Of a stretch of 64,000 bases of DNA, positions 55,994-64,000 are shown piece by piece. Every line of letters starts with the position of its first letter. The first letter of the stretch is position 1. The translations under genes and the position numbers were made by a program. The stretch lies in NCBI GenBank assembly GCA_027596075.1, contig JADGJC010000113.1:1-64000 (forward strand). The letters are read 5' to 3'. The DNA comes from Rhizophlyctis rosea. Lineage: Eukaryota; Chytridiomycota; Chytridiomycetes; Rhizophlyctidales; Rhizophlyctidaceae. The notes beneath the pieces were generated by a model, which was given only the letters and a program-made list of their open reading frames with translations, made no database searches and was not told the DNA's origin.

Positions 55994-56974
55994 ATGCCTT
56001 CCACCAAGATCATCCTCGCCACCCTCGCTGCCTCCTCCTTCACCCTCTCTGCCCTCGCAGCACCCACTCCCGCATACAACTCTTACGACACTTCTTACAA
56101 TTCCTACAACTCCTACAACTCCTACAACACCCAGTATGACAGCGGTTTCCCCGTTTGCCAGAAGCCCGTGAGCAAGCCCGCTTACGACAACAAGGGTCGT
56201 GGATACGGTTGGGAGAACAACAAGTCTTGTATCATCCCCAAGGGGTATGATAGCTACAAATCGGACAACGGCTACGATTCGTACAAGTCTTACGACCAGC
56301 CTAAGTCGTACGATTACAAGCCGTACGAGCAGCCCAAATCCTACGACTACAAGCCTACTACTTATGAGCAGACTAAGTCGTACGACTACAAGCCGTATGA
56401 GCAGACCAAATACAGCGGCAAGAGCTACTTCGCTGCTGCTGCTCCTCAATACCAGCAACCCGCCCCGCAATACCAGCAGCCGTCTTACCAAACTCCCACC
56501 TCCAACACCTACCAAACTCCCACCTACAACACCTACCAGACCCCAGCTTACAACACTTACCAAACTCCCACCTACAACACCTACCAAACCCCGAGCTACG
56601 ACACCTACGAAAAGCCTTACCAAACCCCAAGCTACGACAGCTACCAACAGCCTTCTTACCAGACTCCCAGTTACGACAGCTACAAGCAACCCGACACCTA
56701 CAAGCAGCCCGACACCTACCAGCAACCCTCGTACCAGACTCCCAGCTACGACACCTACAAGCAACCCTCGTACGGATCTGAGCCTGCCGACTGTAAGTCC
56801 GCTGTTCCTTACTTCGAGGCTACGGGCTCTGCTACTTTGAAGCAGTGCATCTCGATTGTTTGCGGTGCTCCTGGGCAGACCGATGCGTACAAGACGCGGG
56901 GTATCCAGCAGTGTGTTGCGTTGAAGAAGCAGGCTGAGGCTACGAATGGTGGGATCCTTCCTAAGGGGTGGTAA
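55994..56974 (+). CDS. Secreted Tyr/Pro/Gln-rich repeat protein
   Basis: A single exon of 326 aa. A signal peptide (KIILATLAASSFTLSALAAP) is cleavable after about residue 21. The mature protein has YNSYNSYNSYNT repeats, then YDSYK / KSYDYKPYEQ repeats (about residues 90-145), then at least nine YQTPxYxT units (about 165-265). Six cysteines lie outside the repeats. The C-terminal 60 residues form a small Cys-containing domain (ADCKSAVPYFEATGSATLKQ, then CISIVCGAPGQ and IQQCVALKK). Codons are strongly biased to C-ending, as in highly expressed fungal genes. Regularly spaced Tyr in Pro/Gln/Lys context is shared by extensins and mussel adhesive proteins, where oxidised Tyr cross-links. A wall, rhizoid or cyst-adhesion role is an inference. 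Confidence 0.85.
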   Translation: MPSTKIILATLAASSFTLSALAAPTPAYNSYDTSYNSYNSYNSYNTQYDSGFPVCQKPVSKPAYDNKGRGYGWENNKSCIIPKGYDSYKSDNGYDSYKSYDQPKSYDYKPYEQPKSYDYKPTTYEQTKSYDYKPYEQTKYSGKSYFAAAAPQYQQPAPQYQQPSYQTPTSNTYQTPTYNTYQTPAYNTYQTPTYNTYQTPSYDTYEKPYQTPSYDSYQQPSYQTPSYDSYKQPDTYKQPDTYQQPSYQTPSYDTYKQPSYGSEPADCKSAVPYFEATGSATLKQCISIVCGAPGQTDAYKTRGIQQCVALKKQAEATNGGILPKGW

Positions 56975-57313
56975 GCTGGCTATAGGTATATAGGGGACTT
57001 TTGGGGTCTTTGTATAGCACATATATATAGCTGTATCTTGTTGTATATTACATATATAGGGAATATATTGCGTTCATCTCAACATTCAAAGATCATCATT
57101 GGAGTTGAAGCTCATTGTTGAATGTGTCGTCTGGAAGAGTGGATGGACAAACGAAGGACCCTGAAGTCTGAGGCTTCCTTACGGTTGCACAATCGTTGCA
57201 CACAGTCTCTGCTGCCCTGCACTGCCCCAGCTCGGCAGCTGCACAGAACACCATTTCCTCACAATCCTTTTCACAGTTTTCCCCAACCACAATTGTGCGC
57301 CTCACCAAGAAAG
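56975..57313. other. Spacer before the F-box gene
   Basis: About 340 bp. The first 80 bp are AT-rich with ATATATAG words and are probably the 3' UTR of the Tyr-rich gene. The remainder is the F-box gene promoter. Confidence 0.4.
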
Positions 57314-58793
57314 ATGCACCCACTTCTTCAAAGCAGCGACGGCGACGTCCTTCCTCTTATATTTCTAGCTCTTCCCGCGCCCGCTTGGCTTTCCCTTTGC
57401 GTTTGTCGACGCACATGTCGTGCATGGCGTGAGGTCCTTCGCCCCACAAACGAGGTAAGGGAAGGGTGGAAGTGAGGGTTAGCAACTGTTTGTTGCATTT
57501 CGTCGACTAACATTACAGCCACGTTTTGCTGGCAGGTCCTTTGGCGTCGGCTCCTGAAGGCCCACTTTGATTTTTCGAATCCTCAACCGAACTGCAGTGC
57601 CATTGATGAGGCCTGGGAAGAGCATGGATTCGGCGATGGGCGATATGTTACGGAAGGTGGCGCAGACGACGAAGAGATGGATTGTGACTTTTTCTTGAAA
57701 GAGGATTTCATGTGTTGGAATTTGAGAGGGTGAGCTCAGAAGTATATCGGAATCGGCAGAAGTTTGGTGTTGCTGACCCAGATTGATTGATTTTTGCAGC
57801 CCGTCACAATCTTCAGCCATACACTTCCTACCATCGCAATACGCTCATCTATCCAATTCACCCAAAGACTTTCCTCCACCTTCATTCCGCGAAGAGTCTT
57901 ATACTCTTTACTGGGACCTGTCGTACCTCCTTCTACTGGAAGAATTCGCTCGTCTATATGAACTCCAAACATACGGTGTCACCGAGGTGCCCGTCCACCT
58001 ACTCATCCTTCGTGTTGACAAAGAACAGATTGGAAATCATGGTGTAGACTCCGGTGCCATCAATGCCTTTGGGTTTCATGAGCGGGTGTGGGAGTTGGAC
58101 GGGGGTGTGACTCGCTTCAAAGCAGAGACCGGGGACTGGGCATCCGATGCTGCTGGAGCAGAACAGCGATTCTGGACTGCCTGTGCAGAGGCATTGGACC
58201 GGAACGAGGGAAATGAAAGGGCAGTCGATTTTCCAAATTTGGATGCATTGAACAAGGACTACAACATTCAGAAGTTCCTAGCGGATCTACGGTGGCAAAA
58301 CCGCCAGTTGACGGACGCACAACTGGACAGCCTTGGTCGGACTAAATGGCAGAAAATGGGACCGAAGGAGAGAGAACCCTACCTACATAGTGGTCCGGAT
58401 GAGCTCATGAACCGCCACGCTGATTGGAATGCTACATATCCTCATTTCTTGATGTTGCCAACTCCCTTTGGTATCGATCACCCCATCATCAAAGATCCAT
58501 TATCTCAACTCTTCCTCCCAACCTTCGCAACTCCCAAAACGACACTTAAAGACCTGCACAAACTCTTACCTCCCCCTGTGCACGAGTGGTGGGATATTGT
58601 TGTTGGAGGAGCGCTGGAAGAGTTGGAGTGTGTTGCGTTGGGTGGAGTGATCACGGCGGGGATGGATGTGAATTCACTGATGAGGTGGGAGCCGGATTTG
58701 GATAGTTGTAGCCCGTTGTTGATGTGGGGCCGGAGGAGAAATGAGGGGAGGAGGGTGGTTGGGTTCATGGGGATGGTACCTAATAGTTTTTGA
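57314..58793 (+). CDS. F-box protein
   Basis: Exons 57314-57454, 57536-57729 and 57800-58793. The N-terminal F-box is DVLPLIFLALPAPAWLSLCV, CRRTCRAWREVL, and across the first intron VLWRRLLKAHF, a classic Leu-Pro...Cys-Arg-x-Trp pattern. F-box proteins join the SCF ubiquitin ligase through Skp1. The remaining 390 residues carry no WD40 or LRR repeats. They include LYWDLSYLLLLEEFARLYEL, LADLRWQNRQLTDAQLDSLG and VHEWWDIVVGGALEELE. I do not recognise that C-terminal domain, so the substrate is unknown. Confidence 0.8.
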
Positions 58794-59103
58794 AAAGGCA
58801 CTTTGTTATCAAAAGTTGGAAAGGACGTTGAAAGTATTTGATGAAATTAAGAAATCTTGAGAGGGTTGTAGCACTCCCTCAACAACTGCCGTTGTCAAGA
58901 GCAGACGTCTTCCTGGTCTTGAAGGTGCAAGACATGTGCGCAGCGCGACTTCATATTGGAGGCTTACGAGCAACACTGCGTGTAATGATATTCCAAAATG
59001 GGTTTGGTGTGATGTAAGCGACAAATATTTTCACTCCCATTGATGGATAGAATATATTGCGACTATTTACAATGGCAGTGGGCCCTATGCCAGTCTGCAT
59101 GCT
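58794..59103. other. Convergent 3' spacer
   Basis: The F-box (+) and Myb-like (-) genes end facing each other across about 310 bp. Nothing else is seen. Confidence 0.4.
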
Positions 59104-60039
59104 TCACATGCTCAAGTACAATTGAGGAGTCGAGCTCAAGATTGCTTTGAACTGTTTGACCTTGCCACATAGTTGAGAGGCTTGAGACATTCTATCCTTC
59201 TGTACTTTCCCCCTTGATATGCATTCGTATTTCCACTGCATCGAAGCAGGTGCTCTTCCTAGCGAACGCGCAATGGTCGACCATCTCACTCCCTGATCTC
59301 GGAGTTTCCAAAGCATTTCGACTTCTTCCGCTGTCCAACGACGTTTGTGCAAACCGGGATCCAGAATATTTACCCGATGGGAGCGCACTAAATTCCCAGC
59401 TTTTCCTATTTGCCGTCCAAGATCGGTCCGGTTGATTGTGCGACCCCTTAAACTATTAGCTTGTACCTGCTTCACAACCCAAGCATTCAGTGACGGCGAC
59501 CATTTCCCACGCTCGATGGCTGGATGGAGGCAGCGCCACCATCGCAAACTTATTGCTACACTCCTTCTTTGTAAGTGTAAGGAAGCCCAGTAAGGCGGAG
59601 TCCCACTTGTCAAAGCCCGCATCCCCTCAGCTTTGACAATGGCATCTTCCTCTTTGGTCCAAGGTGTTTTGAGGAAGCGTGGTTCAAAGTGTTCTATCCA
59701 GCGCGCCCTCACAGCAGAGCGCCCGCGCCCTATCTGCTTCCCTACAACACTGAATCTGGGTATCTCCCCCTTCAATAAAGCACACCGAGCTTCCGTTGTC
59801 AAAACGGTATCTTCAGCCGGGGCCCATTTGCGGCGGCTAACTACGGGAGGAGGGATGACATAGATCTTTTGAGGAGATCCCAACATGATTGGTCTAGAGC
59901 TATTGACCGGGTAAACTCTTGGCCTTGGAAGAGTGATGGACGGACATCGCATTTGCTGACTGGTTGAGGATAGACTGTGGAGGCTTGATAACATGGTGGG
60001 AGAGACCATGCGTGAGGGTGATTGATGCACGTATTGCAT
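59104..60039 (-). CDS. Myb/SANT-repeat DNA-binding protein (four repeats)
   Basis: An intronless frame of 311 codons starts at 60039. Four Myb/SANT-like repeats follow a short disordered N-terminus. They begin RRKWAPAEDTVLTTEARCAL, KTPWTKEEDAIVKAEGMRAL, RGKWSPSLNAWVVKQVQANS and KRRWTAEEVEMLWKLRDQGV, and end near ARWIEHFEP, LRWWRCLHP, HRVNILDP and MQWKYECI. The regular W-[ST]-x-E-[ED] starts and third-helix Trp support DNA binding. The third repeat is degenerate (Ser-Leu-Asn in place of the acidic pair). It is likely a transcription factor or RNA polymerase III / snRNA-type factor; the exact family is not clear. In-frame ATG codons at residues 11 and 16 are alternative starts. Confidence 0.75.
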   Translation of the reverse strand: MQYVHQSPSRMVSPTMLSSLHSLSSTSQQMRCPSITLPRPRVYPVNSSRPIMLGSPQKIYVIPPPVVSRRKWAPAEDTVLTTEARCALLKGEIPRFSVVGKQIGRGRSAVRARWIEHFEPRFLKTPWTKEEDAIVKAEGMRALTSGTPPYWASLHLQRRSVAISLRWWRCLHPAIERGKWSPSLNAWVVKQVQANSLRGRTINRTDLGRQIGKAGNLVRSHRVNILDPGLHKRRWTAEEVEMLWKLRDQGVRWSTIARSLGRAPASMQWKYECISRGKVQKDRMSQASQLCGKVKQFKAILSSTPQLYLSM

Positions 60040-60387
60040 GTCGGCTTTCTCGAATCGAAACGTAGGTGCCAGAAGGTTTTGGGAGGAGCAAAGGAAGATT
60101 CAAAGAGGACAGAATGACCAAAGTTTGCCAATGGCGACCGTGTGAATTCGCGGCATTGCTGTGAGACATTCTTGTGGCCGGTTTGCCTGTTTGCAACAAA
60201 CCAGGGCCGAGGGCGGCCAAAGACCCCACAACGCGCTTCGGAGATGCGGAGGTCCTTGCCGCAGTGGCTGCAGCCTGCATGTGAGGGCCAACTTGCATCT
60301 GTCAAAACATAAAAGCAAGGAAGCCCCCTTGGCCCCGGCCATTGACCAAACTCTATCTCAATTATTTTCCCCTCCCCGCCAAACAAT
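60040..60387. other. Divergent promoter region
   Basis: The Myb-like (-) and orphan (+) genes start at either side of this 348-bp interval. No TATA box is obvious. Confidence 0.4.
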
Positions 60388-60870
60388 ATGACCAAATCAA
60401 AACCAGCACCCCTCCAACCAACCCCCTTCTTCAACAACCTCTCCTTCACCCTCAAACTAACCTTCCCCCCCGGCGCAAAACACCCCGCATCCCCAACCCT
60501 CTCAAACCAAATCGTCGACCCAAACATCCCACCAACAAAAATCTGGATCGACTACTCAGCCGTAAAACTCTACCAAAAAGACTCTGCCACCTTCCGGTCC
60601 ATGACAACAGAAGAATGGCAATCCACCGCGTACGCTGCGCCATTTATTGTTTTTGGGACCATGGATGGGGATCATGATGAGACGATGCGGTTGGAGGCGG
60701 AGGATGCGAAGGGGTTTAGTGTTAGGGAGTTGGTGCAGTGTGTTGAGAGGTGGGAGCAGGTGGATAGAGTTAGGAGTGAGTGGTTCGGTGGGGTTGATTG
60801 TCATCATGTATTTTTTGAGGGGGTTGAGGTGGATGAGGAGGGAATTGCAAGGGTTTGTTGGGGGTCTTAA
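60388..60870 (+). CDS. Hypothetical protein, 160 aa
   Basis: An intronless frame starts MTKSKPAPLQPTPFFNNLSF and ends at TAA. Composition and strong C-ending codon bias at the start support coding. Segments such as TKIWIDYSAVKLYQKDSATF, TEEWQSTAYAAPFIVFGTMD and ERWEQVDRVRSEWFGGVDCH look folded and mixed alpha/beta. I do not recognise the family. Confidence 0.6.
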   Translation: MTKSKPAPLQPTPFFNNLSFTLKLTFPPGAKHPASPTLSNQIVDPNIPPTKIWIDYSAVKLYQKDSATFRSMTTEEWQSTAYAAPFIVFGTMDGDHDETMRLEAEDAKGFSVRELVQCVERWEQVDRVRSEWFGGVDCHHVFFEGVEVDEEGIARVCWGS

Positions 60871-61161
60871 CATCCTTGTAGACTGAAACAGGTGGAAAGG
60901 GAGTTTTTGTGGATGTTGATTGCGAATGGGGCTGAGGCCCGATAACCAAGACAGTGCTGGTATCCCATTGGTTTTTGTAATACACTATTCACATATTTTA
61001 CAGACGTCCCGAGGGTCGGTAAAAACACTGTTGCTTACTAGAACAACCGATGGCAGCTTGGGCTACTTGATTGGTAACAATGTGGTGACGCAGTCCCAAT
61101 AATCGACGCCATCAGCGCTTATGGCTCAACATTTCAGCTGCTCGCCCATCTGCCACAAGCT

Positions 61162-62321
61162 TCAACATCTGCAATAACTATATCCACATCTCCTACACCT
61201 ATCCGAGAAGAGTTCCTTCGCGTCCCGTGCAACTTGAGACTGCATCTCCCTGCCAAATTGCGCCGTTTGCATTTGCATCTGCAAATGCATTGTGCGCTGT
61301 TGCAATACTTGCGGATCAGCTTGCGTGGGAACCATATCGGTTGTGATGTGGAACAAATTGCCTGCCGGATTACGAAGCGGAAGGTTTTTGGTGCAGAGGC
61401 GGGAAAGGTTTGTGGCGAATGCTGCTGGGTCGGTTTTCATGTCCATTTCCAGCATGCGGATGAAGCCTGGACGGGTTATGGCTGGATTTGGGAGGGGTGG
61501 ACGTGGTTGCATAGCGAGTAAGGAGCCGAAAAAGCCTCCACTAAGGGGATGGAAGGAGTTCAGACTATATCGCCGCATGATTGCAACACCATAGGCAGAC
61601 CACTGATGAAAGTATGCAATACTCACAGCTGTGGCATTTGAGCTTGCGGTTGCGGAATTGGCTGCAAGGCAACATATTGGACGCCCAGCATCTGCCATGT
61701 CTGCTGGACTGAGTACGGGTCAGCATTCGTCCAAGCTTGCATATCGCATGCCCAGTCCAGGAAGCGGAGTTTGGACAGGTTGAGAACGCCTTGTCGTATC
61801 GGGTGCTGTGTGGCATCTATATAGTCGAACAAGCTGTTGGCGAAGTCTATAAGGAGTTGCGTTGGTCGGCCTAGGGTGTCCAAGAAGGTGGCTTTGGGTT
61901 GAACTGGTTGGGGTGCGTATGAAGGTTGATTGCCTGGCGAGCTCGGCGGAGTCTGATAAGATGGGTGGTATAAGCTTGTTGGTGCTGGACCGGGCGGTGG
62001 AGCATAAAGTGCTTCCACTAGAAGTCGGAGGGGACTCGAAGGAGATGCGAGCACAACTTCACGGAGTTGGCGGTCTGTGTTGCATATAACTTTGTCGCCG
62101 TCTTGGTCCTGGTAGGTTACCCTGAAGGATGCGGGGGATAGTCGAAAGTTTGATGCTATCTGACAGTAGACAAATTCGTATCCAAATGGATCAAAACACA
62201 GGAACGTATATGAGACAACATCGCCGTTTACCTTGGACTCGATGTCCGCCCAACTGTCCTGCGGCACCACATCTATCAACGAGACCACGCCCTTACAACT
62301 GCACTTGATTTGACACGCCAT
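61162..62321 (-). CDS. Protein with a PB1-like N-terminal domain and Cys-rich tail
   Basis: Exons 62321-61627 and 61564-61162, with a GTGAGT donor and TAG acceptor joined in frame. It starts MACQIKCSCKGVVSLIDVVP. The N-terminal 120 residues include FRVTYQDQDGDKVICNTDRQ and LREVVLASPSSPLRLLVEAL, which resemble the second half of a PB1 domain (the acidic D-x-D-GD segment and the closing strand). A Pro-rich linker, a helical region and a Gln/Met-rich stretch (MHLQMQMQTAQFG) follow. The end is a compact CRRCGYSYCRC cysteine motif. PB1 domains mediate oligomeric protein contacts. The frame is open upstream to 62459, so the start could be earlier. The role is unknown. Confidence 0.6.
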
Positions 62322-63233
62322 CGTCTTTGGTTCACTAATGGAATTAGCAGCACCAGCGCCCGGAGTTGAACAGTGGGAGAATTGCTCCACGGTGCACGGG
62401 GTAGATGTCCGCCAACACCTTGAGGAAAGAAAGAAGATTGGGCAGAGTTTCTTTCGCATCTGTTATTATATCGGAGGACATGGGGGGTTCGGGATTCTGT
62501 TGTCACACAATCTGGACACAAAACATGCACAACTGTCAACTGGTCTAAGCCTCGACCTGTCAAAATCCCATTGCACTGAGATGCCGTCAGAATTGGGTGG
62601 GATTTTTCCGTCCAAAATGAAGCGCACAGTACGCAGGTGGGCTTCGAAGATAGTTCTGATCTTCCACATTTAGTGATCAAGGTAAGATAGATGGTAGAAT
62701 GCCGAATGAGCAGAGCACTCCATACTGCAGAGGTCCCGAGTGCCTTCATATTCGGCATCACTCATCCAAAGTTCCATTGGCACGTGCGATTGGATACTAT
62801 TCAACACGTTGCCAGTTTGATTGTAACCAACGTGTGCCGGACAGCAATTATACAAAGCCCCGTTGTGAAATTGCTGGAGGTCTCTTTGAGTGCCGCTTCC
62901 ATTCAATTCCTTGATTGGCTGAAAACGATGAATGGCAGAATATGGGGTTTATACCCACTTTGACAACGGCAATGAATATTGGGCTACGCAAGAATGGTCA
63001 TGAATGTCGGTGGGACGGTAGTTGACCATTTTTGGACCCTCGCGATATGGTACTCATCCAGCCACACCGTGCGGCTTCAAGAATACTCAAGCCACCAGTG
63101 CCACCAGAGGGTGCCCCAACCTGAAGTTGCTTCCAGAGTTGCTTCAGCTTCGCTTGTTCCCACTCCACACAGATGTTTGCCGATTCCCCATCGCCTGTTC
63201 CTCAACATCGCCATTTTAAGAAAGCACCGCACC
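62322..63233. other. Spacer upstream of SLU7
   Basis: About 910 bp with no supported gene; ORFs of up to 161 codons overlap on both strands and lack motifs. It holds the promoters of both flanking genes. Confidence 0.4.
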
Positions 63234-64000
63234 ATGGCTTCATCACAAACACAAAAGCTGAGTAGAGAAGACTTCAAAAAACAAAAAATCATCGAGGAGC
63301 AGCGGAAAGCGTATGTATCACTTGGCATCGGCGCGGCGTCGCATGCGACCGAGCGTTTCTAATTTCTTGCCCAATCACAGTGGTACCTTGCCAGCCGAAG
63401 TTGACCCTGAAACAGGCCGAGACATCAACCCGCATATTCCCCACTACATTTCGCAGGCACCATGGTATCTAGATATCAACCACCCCACACTCAAACATCA
63501 ACGTGCATTCAACTCGCGCTTCGAAGATGGATCGCTAAATGAGTGGTATGCACGGGGAGCACGAGCAGGGCCGGCCGCGACAAAGTACCGAAAGGGAGCA
63601 TGCGAAAATTGTGGAGCCATGACACATAAGACCGTTGACTGCGTAGAACGGCCACGCAAGAAGGGAGCAAAGTGGACCGGGAGGGATATCCAGGCGGACG
63701 AGGTGGTACAAAGTGTGGACCTTGGATTTGAGGCAAAAAGGGATCGGTGGAACGGGTATGACCCCCAGGAACAGTTGAGGTTGATTGAGGAATGGGAAAA
63801 GGTGGACGAGAGGCGGCGGCAGATCCGGGAACAACAAGTGAATGAAAAGCTGGAACAGGCGACACGGGAGGGAAGCGCAGCAAAATCAGAAGGGACCCCG
63901 GACCCTGCGACTGTCGTAGGCTCCGCTCTAACGGTTGCTGCAAAGGACGGAGGGGACACAAGTGACGAAGACGACGACGAAGACAAATACGCCGACCGTG
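63234..64000 (+). CDS. SLU7: Pre-mRNA splicing factor Slu7 (5' part, cut by window edge)
   Basis: Exon 1 is 63234-63310; exon 2 runs from 63381 past the window edge. The protein begins MASSQTQKLSREDFKKQKII and continues GTLPAEVDPETGRDINPHIP, then HYISQAPWYLDINHPTLKHQ, the hallmark Slu7 segment. Next is a CCHC zinc knuckle, CENCGAMTHKTVDC, then RPRKKGAKWTGRDIQADEVV and DLGFEAKRDRWNGYDPQEQL. Slu7 acts in the second catalytic step of splicing, aiding 3' splice-site choice. The visible part ends in an acidic stretch. The C-terminal half lies outside the window. Confidence 0.95.

Noticed and set aside
55892..57022. 376-codon minus ORF with Val/Gly/Leu repeats
   Set aside because: It mirrors the Tyr-rich repeat gene on the plus strand. 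That gene has the signal peptide, TATA box and codon bias.
63498..63986. 162-codon minus ORF rich in Ser
   Set aside because: It is antisense to the SLU7 exon 2 coding sequence.

Overview
The window is nuclear DNA of a eukaryote, most likely a zoosporic or other early-diverging fungus (chytrid-like). The signs are dense genes with many very short GT-AG introns, a Pho85/CDK5-type kinase, an Rgd1-like RhoGAP, a Slu7 homologue, and proteins that many Dikarya lack or have diverged strongly (a DHX34-type helicase, an RNF10-type RING ligase, a metazoan-like TAF1A). The species cannot be named from this sequence. There is no CRISPR array, operon or rRNA, and no tRNA I can support.

Layout. 0.09-8.9 kb: a coiled ubiquitin-motif-like protein (-), an orphan protein (+), a RhoGAP (-), a 13-exon Pho85-like CDK (+) and a one-pass membrane SH3 protein (-). 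8.9-15.2 kb: mostly non-coding, around a secreted bicovalent-FAD oxidase with a TATA box. 15.2-21 kb: repeat-rich, with a decayed KCTD/T1-type BTB gene, a purine-rich simple repeat, a 106-bp tandem duplication and two copies of a dispersed repeat; the second copy runs into the apparent 5' end of a TAF1A-like RNA polymerase I factor gene (21-23.6 kb). That gene also holds a 10-N gap flanked by duplicated sequence. 23.8-27 kb: a long orphan, possibly beta-propeller, gene.

27.4-41.8 kb: a cluster of six BTB/POZ paralogues. Exons 1 and 2 are exactly 146 and 154 nt in all five intact copies. One copy is a pseudogene with three lesions. Inside the cluster sit an RNF10/Mag2-type RING E3 gene and a CDC25/Acr2-like rhodanese protein that lacks its catalytic-loop arginine.

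42.6-49.7 kb: a weak hypothetical gene, an RS-rich ankyrin protein, an RVSF-motif (possible PP1-docking) protein, and an ALKBH8-like AlkB dioxygenase with an in-frame stop in exon 1. That AlkB gene is divergent from, and about 220 bp away from, a DHX34 helicase gene (49.7-55.4 kb). 56-64 kb: a secreted tyrosine-rich repeat protein, an F-box protein, a four-repeat Myb protein, an orphan, a PB1-like protein, and the 5' part of the splicing factor gene SLU7, cut by the window edge.

Themes: RNA metabolism and ribosome quality control (DHX34, RNF10, Slu7, TAF1A, AlkB), signalling (CDK, RhoGAP, SH3) and a locally expanding and decaying BTB family. Exon boundaries were worked out by hand from GT-AG sites, reading frame and homology, so those in divergent genes may be off.
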